Source: Pseudomonas sp. gcc21 (GTDB lineage: Bacteria > Pseudomonadota > Gammaproteobacteria > Pseudomonadales > Pseudomonadaceae). Taken from it: a stretch of 64,000 nucleotides of DNA. The translations under genes were made by a program, and so were the position numbers. Shown here piece after piece: positions 51,059 through 59,620 of this stretch (position 1 is its first letter; the number at the start of each line of letters is the position of its first letter). Where the stretch lies: contig NZ_CP051625.1 in the NCBI RefSeq assembly GCF_012844345.1, positions 2,418,001 through 2,482,000 on the forward strand, read 5' to 3'. The notes beneath the pieces were generated by a model that did no database searches, was not told where the DNA came from, and saw nothing but the letters and a program-made list of their open reading frames with translations.

Positions 51059-51499
51059 TCAGAATTTGATTTGATCGCCTGGTTCAGGCTTGGCTGGACA
51101 TTCCACTTTGGACTCGGCCTCAGCAGTACAGCGGTCCTCGCCCAGGGTATATAGCGCGTCACGCACGATTGCCTCGTCTTCTGGCTTGATCGGTTCCACC
51201 GCTATATTTTGACCGGCTTCAGGAATTGCAGGTTCAGCTAGCCTGGTCTCGACGGTGGTAATCGGCTCGGCGACGGCATCCGGAGGCCTGATGCTGGCAC
51301 CATCAGTCGACGCAAAGCTGGCATCGATATTCTGCGTGGACGCCAGAGAGTCGAACCCGACTGTGCTGTCGTTAAGCGCGCTGAGCTCGGCTTGTTCGGC
51401 TTCATCTCCGAGCACGCTTTGGTCAGCTCCGCCATTACCACAGCCGGACACTGACAGACCGAGTACTACGCCATACGCCAATAGGCGAATCATGTTCAT
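51059..51499 (-). CDS. Hypothetical lipoprotein
   Basis: 146 aa. A lipoprotein signal ends in LSVSGC (Cys about residue 20), followed by an acidic, low-complexity region rich in Ala, Asp, Glu and Ser. The C-terminal 60 residues (DEAIVRDALYTLGEDRCTAEAESKVEC) hold two further Cys spaced as a possible disulfide. I do not recognise the family. Surface or periplasmic, probably outer-membrane-anchored. It stands alone and no partner is evident. Confidence 0.7.
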   Translation of the reverse strand: MNMIRLLAYGVVLGLSVSGCGNGGADQSVLGDEAEQAELSALNDSTVGFDSLASTQNIDASFASTDGASIRPPDAVAEPITTVETRLAEPAIPEAGQNIAVEPIKPEDEAIVRDALYTLGEDRCTAEAESKVECPAKPEPGDQIKF

Positions 51500-51962
51500 G
51501 AAGGTGTTCAGCTCTCACTTCTCAGTAGGGATCAAGCGCGCCTGATGCGCTGAATATCATCTACCGCACGGCTCAGAGTGTCGGTGCGTTATACCTCATT
51601 CCTTGTATTAAACGCCCTCACCGCCCCCTTGAGGCCGGCTTGATCAATGCGGAAAGCATGCAGTTTACCCTTGACAGCTCTCGGTAGTAATGCTGGCAAA
51701 AGGCTAGGATACAGCGTGGCGGGTGGACTGATCATAAGTGAACTGATAGGGTAGTCCATCACCGGACGTAGCAAACCCGGGCCAGAATCGCGTTTTCATC
51801 GGCCATCTGCGCCGAAATCTATCGGGCTATACCCCTTCTGTTTGTGCCTGGGCGAGAGCTTCAACGCGCCGTGCTTGCTTGTTTCCGTAATTTAACCGCT
51901 GTTGGGTCCTCGTTTGATATTTATGGATTTCCAGCCCTGTCAATTCACAAAGGGACGATGAT
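51500..51962. other. Divergent intergenic region (lipoprotein / symporter)
   Basis: 463 bases without a supported gene. A 61-codon frame on the minus strand (51589-51774) has no ribosome site and no family resemblance. The stretch presumably holds both promoters; I cannot point to a convincing pair. Confidence 0.4.
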
Positions 51963-53615
51963 TTGAACGACTCCACACTCTTCCAATTCTCGACGCTGAC
52001 TGTTTTGCTTCTGCTGCTCGCGTTTTATGGCGGCACCTATCTGCTAACGCTGCTGATCAAGGATAAGAAGGAAAACACCGACGCCTTTATGGTGTCCAAC
52101 CACCGCATCGGCTTCGGCCTCGGCGCCGCCAGTATGACCGCCACCTGGATCTGGGCCGCTTCATTTTACGCGGCCGCCACCTCTGGTTATACCTACGGCG
52201 TTTCCGGCCCGCTGCACTATGGCCTGTGGGGCGCCTTGATGATTTTGTTCATCTACCCCTTCGGCCGCCGGTTCCGCAAACTTGCTCCGAACGCGCACAC
52301 ACTGGGCGAATTGATACATGCCCGGCACGGTGCCTCCAGCCAATTGATTCTTGCTTCATCCAACCTGCTCGGCAGCATCATCAGCCTGATGGTCAATTTC
52401 ACGGCATCCGGTGCGCTGGTCTCGGTCCTTTCACCCCTGTCCTTTCAGGCCGGCGTGATTATCGCCGGGGTGGGCGTGCTGTCCTATACGATCTGGTCAG
52501 GCTTCCGCGCTTCGGTATTAACTGACTTCGCCCAGCTGATGGCGATGATGGCCATTGCCATTGTCATCATCCCCGCAGTGCTCTTTTCCCTGGGTGGACC
52601 AAGCGCGCTCATCGACAAGATGGATGTGCTCACGCCGGAACAGGCGAACCTGTTTTCCATGGACGCCATTCTGAATCAGGGAGCGCCATTCTTTGTTGCT
52701 GTACTGGCTTACGCGATCGGTAATCAGACCATCTCGCAGCGTCTGTTTGCCGTAGACGAGAACCACATCAAGCCGACCTTTATCACAGCCACCATAGGCT
52801 ACGGCGCTATCGTGATCGGCCTTGGCATGATCGGCCTGATGGCCTTGATAACCGGCATCGAGCCAATAGACGGCAACATGAACAATCTGATTCCGCAGAT
52901 GGTCTCGATGTATCTACCTCCGGTGTTCATTGGTCTGTTCTTCATTCTGGTTATCGGCTCGTTATCATCAACGGCAGACTCTGACCTCTCGGCCCTCTCC
53001 GCTATCGTGATGGCTGACGTGTACGGCAAGAACATCGCCAAGAACAATCCCGATCCGACCAAGATGTTGCTCATCGGCAGGATAACCATGATCGTGGCGA
53101 CGCTCCTCGGCGTCATTTTCGCCAGCTTTTCGCTGGATATCCTGATCATGCTGGTATTTGTGGGCGCGCTCTGGGGTGCAATCGTGTTCCCGGTCATCGC
53201 GAGCTGCTTCTGGGACCGGGTTACCAATGCGGCCTTTACCTGGGCGGTTGTGGCAGGCCTGGCAATGTTCTGCCTGGCGCGCTTCGAGCTGGTGCCCATG
53301 ACCGGTGTGATCGGCGTATTCTTCGAACTGCTCGGCTCCGCTGGCGGCGGCGTCGTTATTGGCCTGATGAGCTTCGGATTCTTCGGCCGCCGCGCCGGCA
53401 TTGTTATCGGCGTCCTGGCCGCGCTGGCCCTGGCGTATTTCGCTCTGGGCTTCCTGCGCGACTATACCGTTTTGCTGGCCTCGCTGACGGCCTACGGCGC
53501 AAGCACCATTGTGTGCATGGCTATCAGCCTGTTGAGCTCACACAAGTTTGATTTCGCCAAAATCAGCCGCGACGTCGGCGACTACGACCACAGCCCCGAA
53601 GCTGCTCAGTCGTAA
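51963..53615 (+). CDS. Sodium:solute symporter family protein
   Basis: 550 aa. Thirteen or so membrane helices in the LeuT/SSS fold; GSLSSTADSDLSALSAIVMADVY is the SSS signature near residue 340. Start is TTG (51963) with AAGGGA upstream; an overlapping ATG 5 bases earlier is out of frame and stops after one more codon. The transported solute is not identifiable. A 43-aa membrane protein follows 45 bases downstream. Confidence 0.88.
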   Translation: MNDSTLFQFSTLTVLLLLLAFYGGTYLLTLLIKDKKENTDAFMVSNHRIGFGLGAASMTATWIWAASFYAAATSGYTYGVSGPLHYGLWGALMILFIYPFGRRFRKLAPNAHTLGELIHARHGASSQLILASSNLLGSIISLMVNFTASGALVSVLSPLSFQAGVIIAGVGVLSYTIWSGFRASVLTDFAQLMAMMAIAIVIIPAVLFSLGGPSALIDKMDVLTPEQANLFSMDAILNQGAPFFVAVLAYAIGNQTISQRLFAVDENHIKPTFITATIGYGAIVIGLGMIGLMALITGIEPIDGNMNNLIPQMVSMYLPPVFIGLFFILVIGSLSSTADSDLSALSAIVMADVYGKNIAKNNPDPTKMLLIGRITMIVATLLGVIFASFSLDILIMLVFVGALWGAIVFPVIASCFWDRVTNAAFTWAVVAGLAMFCLARFELVPMTGVIGVFFELLGSAGGGVVIGLMSFGFFGRRAGIVIGVLAALALAYFALGFLRDYTVLLASLTAYGASTIVCMAISLLSSHKFDFAKISRDVGDYDHSPEAAQS

Positions 53616-53660
53616 TTGGACTAACCGCCGCCTGCTTACGGCGGCAACAGGAGAAATATT

Positions 53661-53792
53661 ATGCAATCACTATTATTGGGTTCTTACATTCTGGTCTGGC
53701 CTTTGGCTTCGCTGGTCGTCCTCGCGCTTATCCTGACCGCCACGCTGAAGGATATGCGAAAAGCCAAGCAAGAAAACCGCGACCTGGTTTAG
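53661..53792 (+). CDS. Small membrane protein, putative transporter small subunit
   Basis: 43 aa (MQSLLLGSYILVWPLASLVV...). One membrane helix fills residues 7-29 and the basic tail KDMRKAKQENRDLV is cytoplasmic. AGGAG stands 8 bases before the ATG. Position directly behind the symporter, with the same strand and short spacing, suggests a regulatory or stabilising subunit, as known for some NSS/SSS transporters (MetS-like). The size and composition match the 'putative transporter small subunit' type; identity not checked. Confidence 0.75.
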   Translation: MQSLLLGSYILVWPLASLVVLALILTATLKDMRKAKQENRDLV

Positions 53793-53803
53793 TCTCGGAA
53801 AAC

Positions 53804-53832
53804 GCATGCGGGCTGAGACTCGGCTCGCATGC
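53804..53832 (+). terminator. Terminator after the symporter/small-subunit operon
   Basis: A 10-bp stem with one wobble pair (GCATGCGGGC / GCTCGCATGC) and a 9-base loop begins 12 bases after the small gene's stop and is followed by ATTATCAATTATTT. Confidence 0.65.
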
Positions 53833-54194
53833 ATTATCAATTATTTGCCCGCCTCCCTGACCTTCCTGCCTCCCTTTTCGCCCTCTCCTGGCCGCCTGTC
53901 TCAAACGGCATTTCCCATGACGCAGGATGTGATACGCGTCTAGATAACGTTCGTCTTTTTAGTTTAATTTTTCATATAGCCGCCAACCTGCTCTCCAATG
54001 CTTTCTAAGCTAAAAGTAAGCACCAAACTTTTAACCAAATAAATCAATATGTTTTGAACAACCTCTACGAAGGACGGTCTTGAGAGGGTGCAGTCGGCTA
54101 TATGTATTTTTGTAAAATAACGTGTGCGTACGCAGCTTATTAACCATACTGCTTACAGCGCAGTAGGGACAATCAAACATACTAGGAAGACGGT
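53833..54194. other. AT-rich intergenic region before the glycosyltransferase
   Basis: About 360 bases clearly more AT-rich than surrounding DNA, containing T-runs (for example 53955-53974) and a 10-bp palindrome TGCGTACGCA (54125-54134). No gene is supported. The composition change marks the left edge of the sugar island and suggests acquired DNA. The ribosome site AGGAAG for the next gene is at its end. Confidence 0.55.
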
Positions 54195-55247
54195 ATGAAA
54201 AAGATTTTTGCGGTGATACTCACCTATAATCGAAAGGATTTGCTTAAAAGGTGTTTACGAGCGGTATACAGCCAAACTCGAGCCTGTGATGGTGTGATTG
54301 TTATCGATAACGCCGGCACCGACGGCACAGAACAGATGCTCAAAGAGCTTGATCTTCCCAACCTTGAAGTACACGTTCTTTCTCATAACATTGGGGCCTC
54401 TGGCGGGTTCAATGCCGGGTTTCGAATTGCTTATCAGAAAGGCGCCGATTTCGTCTGGATGATGGATGATGACGTCATTCCCAGCCCCGATGCCCTTCAG
54501 CGCCTGCAAGAAGCTGACGAGCTACTGGAAGAGAAATCGCTGGCCCGGGCATTCCTGCTGTCCACTGCGTATACGGAGGGCGGGCTGATCACCAACGCAC
54601 CGTCCATGGACCAGCGACGCAACCGTATAGATTATGAGAACTGGCCTCTGACATTGGAGCACGGCATCGTCCCGGTACGCAGGGCAACTTTTGTGTCGAT
54701 ACTGGTTCCGAGGGCAACGCTGAAAGAGTATGGATTGCCTTTGGCTTCGATGTTTATCTGGGGCGAAGATACCGAGTACACTTTGCGCATCACCAAGAAT
54801 GCGCCTGGTTTTATTGTTGGGAACAGCAAGGTACTGCACCTGAGACAGGAGAACGGTGCGATCAGCGTTCTCGCTGAACACAACCCAAACCGCCTCAAAT
54901 ACCATCGTCATTACGTACGCAACGAAGTATTTGTCGCAAGAAAGTACTATCGCCCGCGGCGCCTGATTCTGTCAGTTATTCATCAGATAAAACTTATCGG
55001 GCAGCTAATCGGGATGAAGGAATTCGCCAAAGCGAAGATTGTTTTTCACGGTTTGATAGAGAGCAGCCACTTTTCACCGGACGTGGAAGCGATTGATGCC
55101 CCCTTCGCCAATCTGGGGGTAACCGTGCGCAGCTTCATATTGAATGCTCCGCAACAGCTGGCTACCCCTTCAGTGGTCGTTGGCAGGTTCGAGCCAGTCA
55201 ACGAGGATAATATGTCAGAACAGTTTCTCAGAGCGGTCTATGATTAA
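54195..55247 (+). CDS. Family 2 glycosyltransferase (GlfT-like)
   Basis: 350 aa. GT-A fold opening AVILTYNRKDLLKRCL, nucleotide-binding DNAGTDGT, metal site WMMDDDVIP near residue 91 and GEDTEYTLR near residue 190, which is probably the catalytic-base region. No membrane helix is evident except a weak one near 260-280. It resembles galactofuranosyl- or rhamnosyl-type GT2 enzymes; donor unknown. It converges on rfbC, and the two coding ends overlap by 33 bases. Its island neighbours make sugar nucleotides, so its donor could be one of these. Confidence 0.88.
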   Translation: MKKIFAVILTYNRKDLLKRCLRAVYSQTRACDGVIVIDNAGTDGTEQMLKELDLPNLEVHVLSHNIGASGGFNAGFRIAYQKGADFVWMMDDDVIPSPDALQRLQEADELLEEKSLARAFLLSTAYTEGGLITNAPSMDQRRNRIDYENWPLTLEHGIVPVRRATFVSILVPRATLKEYGLPLASMFIWGEDTEYTLRITKNAPGFIVGNSKVLHLRQENGAISVLAEHNPNRLKYHRHYVRNEVFVARKYYRPRRLILSVIHQIKLIGQLIGMKEFAKAKIVFHGLIESSHFSPDVEAIDAPFANLGVTVRSFILNAPQQLATPSVVVGRFEPVNEDNMSEQFLRAVYD

Positions 55248-55763
55248 CGGCCATGCCGCGTCCTTGTCCGAGATGGTCGTCACCGTCTCGGGCCAGGCAA
55301 TCCCAAGCTGCTCATCGTTATAGCGCAAGCCGCGCTCTGCCTCCGGCGTGTACGGAGCCGAAACCAGATAACTCACCTCCACATCATCCGCCAATGTCTG
55401 GAACGAATGGGCGAAACCCGGCGGCACGTAGAGCTGGTGTCGATTCCGGTCGGTAAGTTCGAATAGCTCATGCTTGAGATAGGTTGGCGAGCCCTCGCGC
55501 AGATCAACGATGACATCAACAATGGCTCCGCGCAGACACCGTACCAGCTTTGCTTCGGCGTAGGGTTCAGCCTGGTAATGCATACCCCGTAGCGTTCCGC
55601 GGCGAGCAGAGACCGAGGTGTTTTGTTGAACATATTCGGTAATCAGCCCATGTCTGGCAAATTCCTCCCGGCACATTGTACGCGCAAAAAAACCGCGCTC
55701 ATCACCGCGCGGTTCCAGTTCAATCAGCCAGGCATCCTTAAGCGTCGTTTCGTGAAATAACAT
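55215..55763 (-). CDS. rfbC: dTDP-4-dehydrorhamnose 3,5-epimerase-like protein
   Basis: 182 aa, RmlC cupin length. The motifs DERGFFART, RGMHYQ, KLVRC and VPPGFAHSFQTL are the RmlC signature with catalytic His of GMHYQ. It epimerises C3/C5 of a 4-keto-6-deoxy sugar nucleotide, but in an island led by CDP-glucose chemistry the real substrate may be another NDP-sugar. The last of four genes on this strand. Confidence 0.88.
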   Translation of the reverse strand: MLFHETTLKDAWLIELEPRGDERGFFARTMCREEFARHGLITEYVQQNTSVSARRGTLRGMHYQAEPYAEAKLVRCLRGAIVDVIVDLREGSPTYLKHELFELTDRNRHQLYVPPGFAHSFQTLADDVEVSYLVSAPYTPEAERGLRYNDEQLGIAWPETVTTISDKDAAWPLIIDRSEKLF

Positions 55764-55802
55764 TTGTTGCTCCTTGATAGATAACCGCGCACACGCGCGG
55801 TA

Positions 55803-57110
55803 TCAGGCAAACATCTTTTCCTGTTCAGCGTAGAGACGATCGACCACTCGCCCAGCGGGCACGTTGACATCGTCAAATGTCAGCGGAGTGTCTTTTTTGA
55901 CCGCTCGTTTGAGTGTGCAGCCCAGCGCCAGACCAACTGGCAGCAGCCGCTCGCTACGTATCGGCTCGATATTCTCCGCCACGCCGTAGACTTCGTAGCC
56001 ACCGAAATCACCGATGAGCTCACCTTCCTGCAGATCTTTCTTCGCCACCGCGATCACGCCGACCATGGGACCTGCCTTCGGTGTCAGCACAGGGTCATCG
56101 AACAGCACTGCACGCGCCACCGAGTTAGGCACCTCGAAATGACACAGATGATAGGGCGTGTAAAAGCAATAAAAAGGGCCCTTGCCGAGCTTGTACAGCT
56201 CCAGATAATGCCGCTGCCGCGGGTTATCCAGCGTACCCAGCACAAATACCCCAGGCCCCGGCCGTGCGCCCACCACGTAATCAACCAGCCCGGGGCTTGA
56301 CCCATCCAGGTGAGGCTCAAAGGCGGACAAGGTGTCTTCGATCGGGACCAGCGGCGCCCCGGGATCGCCCCCTGAGAAATCCGGCCCGATCATTCCGCGA
56401 CGAGCAACCCGCATGCCGGTGCCATTGGCAACAATGGCCTGCTCAAAAGAGATCTTGGTGCCGTCGGCGAAGGAGGCGACCATGGCCGGCTTTTGCCCCC
56501 ACCGCTTGGCAAAGCTCTCCTGTGTCGTCGGATTCCGATAAGGATCGTGCAGGCCCTTGATATTGCCGCACAGAACCGGTTTAACGCCCAGGCCTGCGAC
56601 GAAGCGGTAAAGGTTCATCTGAACACCCGGCTGGTCGCCGTCGGAAAAGGTATAAACCACTCCCGCGGCGTCTGCCTTGGCTTTCAAGATCGGGCCTATG
56701 GTTCCATCGAGTTCCGCGTTCATTTGTACAACGTGCTTGCCCGCTTCCAGCGCAGCCAACACTGCCCGCGCAGCAAATTCGATCGAGCCTGTCACCTCAA
56801 TGATCGCGTCGAGCCCTTCAGCCCGCGCAAGCGCCTCAGCGTCTTCCGTTACAGCAACGCGACCGGACTTGATCGCATCCTCCAGAGAAGCCTGGGAATC
56901 ACAACGGGTCGGCTGGATGCCGACCTGATCAAACACTCCGACCGCCGCCGCGATATTGCGGTTGGCCACCGCACACAGCGTCATACCCTGGGTAGCGGTC
57001 ATGATCTGCAGGGCGATGCCGCTCGCCTGAAAACCTGCACCGATCATCCCTACACGAATAGGCCGACCCTCAGCCTGGCGCCGGGCAAGCGCCGTATCAA
57101 CAATAATCAT
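55803..57110 (-). CDS. NAD(P)-dependent oxidoreductase with C-terminal SAF domain (COG4091-like)
   Basis: 435 aa. A Rossmann N-terminus (VGMIGAGFQASGIALQ, residues 18-34) resembles homoserine dehydrogenase; the C-terminal ~65 residues (KKDTPLTFDDVNVPAGRVVDRLY) match the SAF domain. COG4091-type proteins are called predicted homoserine dehydrogenases, yet they occur with sugar-nucleotide genes. A role in forming a branched or modified sugar is an inference from location. Starts within the rfbF neighbourhood, 36 bases after its stop. Confidence 0.8.
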   Translation of the reverse strand: MIIVDTALARRQAEGRPIRVGMIGAGFQASGIALQIMTATQGMTLCAVANRNIAAAVGVFDQVGIQPTRCDSQASLEDAIKSGRVAVTEDAEALARAEGLDAIIEVTGSIEFAARAVLAALEAGKHVVQMNAELDGTIGPILKAKADAAGVVYTFSDGDQPGVQMNLYRFVAGLGVKPVLCGNIKGLHDPYRNPTTQESFAKRWGQKPAMVASFADGTKISFEQAIVANGTGMRVARRGMIGPDFSGGDPGAPLVPIEDTLSAFEPHLDGSSPGLVDYVVGARPGPGVFVLGTLDNPRQRHYLELYKLGKGPFYCFYTPYHLCHFEVPNSVARAVLFDDPVLTPKAGPMVGVIAVAKKDLQEGELIGDFGGYEVYGVAENIEPIRSERLLPVGLALGCTLKRAVKKDTPLTFDDVNVPAGRVVDRLYAEQEKMFA

Positions 57111-57146
57111 CGAACATCTCCGACAGGCGTAAGCAGGTGGTGGTTA

Positions 57147-57923
57147 TCAATCTTTCCAGAGTTTCCAGGGCGCCCCGCGTGCCCAAACCTCTTCCAGCAC
57201 CACCTTGTCACGCAACGAGTCCATGCTCTGCCAATACCCCTTGTGCGCAAAGCTGCCCAGCATGCGACGCTCTACCAGACGGTCCATGGGTTCGTTTTCC
57301 CAAACTGTCTGGTCACCATCAATCAGTTCAAATACCTCAGGCTCACAAACGAAAAATCCACCGTTGATCAGGCCGCCGTCGGCGGCGCCCTTTTCACGGA
57401 AGGCATCAACGTGGCTAAGGTTGTCGGACAAGCGCAGAGCGCCATAGCGGCCAGGCTGCGAGACCGCGGTAAGCGTGCACCAACAGCCCGAGGCGCGGTG
57501 CGACTCGACCAGCGCTGTAATATCCACGTCGCTCACGCCGTCGCCGTAGGTCAGGCAGAACGGGCCATCCATCAGGTATTTCTGAGCACGCTTGAGTCGG
57601 CCGCCAGTCATGGTGTCGCCGCCGGTATCCAGCACGGTGATCTTCCAGTTTTCCTGGAGTTCGTCGTGCCATTCGACGGCGCCAGTGGCTAGATCAATGG
57701 TGTAATCGGAGCGGATACCACGATAGTTCAGGAAGTAATCACGGATGTAATCAACCTTGTAGCCACCCAGCACGATGAATTCGTTAAACCCATGATGGGC
57801 GTACATCTTCATGATGTGCCAGATAATGGGTTTGCCACCCACTTCAACCATCGGCTTGGGCCGGACTGCAGTCTCTTCACTCAGGCGGGTACCAAAACCG
57901 CCAGCAAATATAACGACTTTCAT
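57147..57923 (-). CDS. rfbF: Glucose-1-phosphate cytidylyltransferase
   Basis: 258 aa, the standard size. The pyrophosphorylase signature FAGGFGTRLSEETAVRPKPM is at residues 6-25; LTYGDGVSDVDITAL and WCTLTAVSQPGRYGAL are typical of RfbF. Forms CDP-glucose from CTP and glucose-1-phosphate. No CDP-glucose 4,6-dehydratase (RfbG) gene is next to it. Confidence 0.93.
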   Translation of the reverse strand: MKVVIFAGGFGTRLSEETAVRPKPMVEVGGKPIIWHIMKMYAHHGFNEFIVLGGYKVDYIRDYFLNYRGIRSDYTIDLATGAVEWHDELQENWKITVLDTGGDTMTGGRLKRAQKYLMDGPFCLTYGDGVSDVDITALVESHRASGCWCTLTAVSQPGRYGALRLSDNLSHVDAFREKGAADGGLINGGFFVCEPEVFELIDGDQTVWENEPMDRLVERRMLGSFAHKGYWQSMDSLRDKVVLEEVWARGAPWKLWKD

Positions 57924-57981
57924 ATTTACCTCTCCTTAGGCAGGCAAGCTGACCCGGGCGAACGGGCAGATTTGTTGGTTT

Positions 57982-59028
57982 TTACGCGGGTAGCCAAGTC
58001 AGATCTTCCGACAGACGCCCCTGTGCAATATGGCCCTGCAGAACATGCAACCGCATCAGCGGTGATGCCCGGAAGTCGGCATCGTTGAACTTCATCCGCT
58101 GGAGCCCTTCGATCAGCTGACCAATGGAGTCAGATAACGTCATCAGCGGTTGGTGATCAGGCGCCAGCTTCGCAAAGAGGCTGAAGTCCACCTTGTATGA
58201 CCGACTGTCGACCGGCGCGTCAGTATTGATGCTGACCGACGTGCCAGGCACTGCGTCCGCCACGGCAGCCGCCAGATCCCGGACCTGATGGTTGCGCTCG
58301 TCTGAACCAGTATTCACCCGCAGGAACCGCCCTCCATTGCTCGCCGGGCGCTGCACGGCCCAATCGATAGCGCGGGCCATATCAGCCACGTCGATCAAAG
58401 GACGCCACGGCGAGCCATCGCTCAGCACGGTAATGCGGCCCTCGCTCAAGGCGCAGGCGACAAAATCATTCAGTACCAGGTCAAGCCGCAGCCGGTCGGA
58501 CATCCCGCAGGCCGTGGCGAATCGCAAACAGGTGATCACCATGTCACTCTCAATGTTCGCCAGCTCTTCCTCAGCGCCGATCTTGGACTTCGCGTAGGCC
58601 GTCATGGGCGCGACAGGATCGGTCTCGCAGCGTGGAGCACCGTGCGCGACGCCATATACGCTGCAACTGGATGCAAACACGAAATTGCGAACACCGGCCT
58701 GTGCAGCGCGTTGCGCTATGGAGACAGTAGCTTTCTGGTTAATCGCTTCGGTTACGGCTGCGAAGCGGTTACCCATTGGGTCATTCGAGACAGCCGCGAG
58801 CTCTATTACGGCTGTATAACCTTCAAGCATTGAAGCTGAAATAGTGCGGACGTCACCATAAAACTGGCGATCGAGGTAACGTTCCGGGGAAGCCACTGCG
58901 CCGGTCAGGCAGTGGCCGAAATAGGCATTGTCAAACCCGTGAATTACAGCGTCAGGATGGCGTAATGCCAGCTCTCTGACGACTGAGGGACCAACATAAC
59001 CGAGGTTACCGAGGACGAGAATTTTCAT
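57982..59028 (-). CDS. NAD-dependent epimerase/dehydratase family protein
   Basis: 348 aa, extended SDR fold. The dinucleotide loop is GNLGYVG at residues 7-13 and the catalytic pair is YAKSK in MTAYAKSKIGAEE, after SSCSVYG. Could be the missing 4,6-dehydratase/epimerase step for CDP-glucose or a UDP-sugar epimerase; sequence alone does not decide. First gene of the minus-strand sugar operon; AGGAAGG precedes the ATG. Confidence 0.88.
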   Translation of the reverse strand: MKILVLGNLGYVGPSVVRELALRHPDAVIHGFDNAYFGHCLTGAVASPERYLDRQFYGDVRTISASMLEGYTAVIELAAVSNDPMGNRFAAVTEAINQKATVSIAQRAAQAGVRNFVFASSCSVYGVAHGAPRCETDPVAPMTAYAKSKIGAEEELANIESDMVITCLRFATACGMSDRLRLDLVLNDFVACALSEGRITVLSDGSPWRPLIDVADMARAIDWAVQRPASNGGRFLRVNTGSDERNHQVRDLAAAVADAVPGTSVSINTDAPVDSRSYKVDFSLFAKLAPDHQPLMTLSDSIGQLIEGLQRMKFNDADFRASPLMRLHVLQGHIAQGRLSEDLTWLPA

Positions 59029-59071
59029 AGGGCCTTCCTTGCGCCAAGCGAGGCTGGTTGCGGTTTATAGC

Positions 59072-59090
59072 GTTAAACACTTGTTTTAAC
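59072..59090. promoter_or_regulatory. Inverted repeat upstream of the sugar operon
   Basis: GTTAAAC-ACTT-GTTTTAAC is a near-perfect dyad 44-62 bases before the epimerase start, within AT-rich sequence. It may be an operator or part of the promoter. Weak call. Confidence 0.3.
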
Positions 59091-59349
59091 TGGTCCTATG
59101 ATACGGATGGCAATGCAAAGTTCCTTCAGACCGAGCCAGATCTGTGACATCAGTCCGCTACCTTTTCGCAGTCCTGGCCGAAACATTCTGTAAATTAATG
59201 ACTTATTGAAGGGAGCTAACCGCAGCAGACGACGAGCGGTCATCCCGAAACGGGTACCGGCGGAGCGGAAAACAGGAGGGTCACTCTGACGCCGGTCGAC
59301 TCAGAAGAAGCCAGCGCCGAGCAGAACGAAGAAGTGGATGCCGAGGGGA

Positions 59350-59436
59350 TCAGAAAATGAGCATAAAAAAGCCGATCACTACTGCGAGACCAATCAGGAA
59401 TATGATGCCGGCCGTACTGGCGAGAAACTTGAGCAT
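59350..59436 (-). CDS. Putative 28-aa membrane protein
   Basis: The frame ATG ... TGA encodes 28 residues, MLKFLASTAGIIFLIGLAVV..., almost all hydrophobic with one basic residue at the N-terminus, i.e. a single membrane helix. GGAG lies 7 bases upstream of the ATG. It is too short for automatic detection. No neighbour indicates a role. Confidence 0.5.
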   Translation of the reverse strand: MLKFLASTAGIIFLIGLAVVIGFFMLIF

Positions 59437-59620
59437 ATAAACTCCGAATGCAGAGACTGTTCATTTTCGACTGGCATCGAGAGGGTGAGTTCAGCGCGCG
59501 GTTGCCTCTTACGAAATGGCGAGATTGCTGCAACCGCTGTCGGAGCGTTACCGCGTGTTTCCTTTTGCCGTAAAGGCTTTAATATGGCGCGGCTTTTTAC
59601 CATTTACCGGAGTAATTCTG

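Noticed and set aside
51589..51774. 61-codon minus-strand ORF
   Set aside because: No ribosome site, no family likeness, lies in a promoter region.
56493..57692. 399-codon plus-strand frame
   Set aside because: Antisense to the SAF oxidoreductase and rfbF, both clearly real; no ribosome site or domain.
59516..59620. 35-residue N-terminal extension of the Tsx-like protein
   Set aside because: A proper signal peptide begins at 59621; the extension would put it inside the protein.
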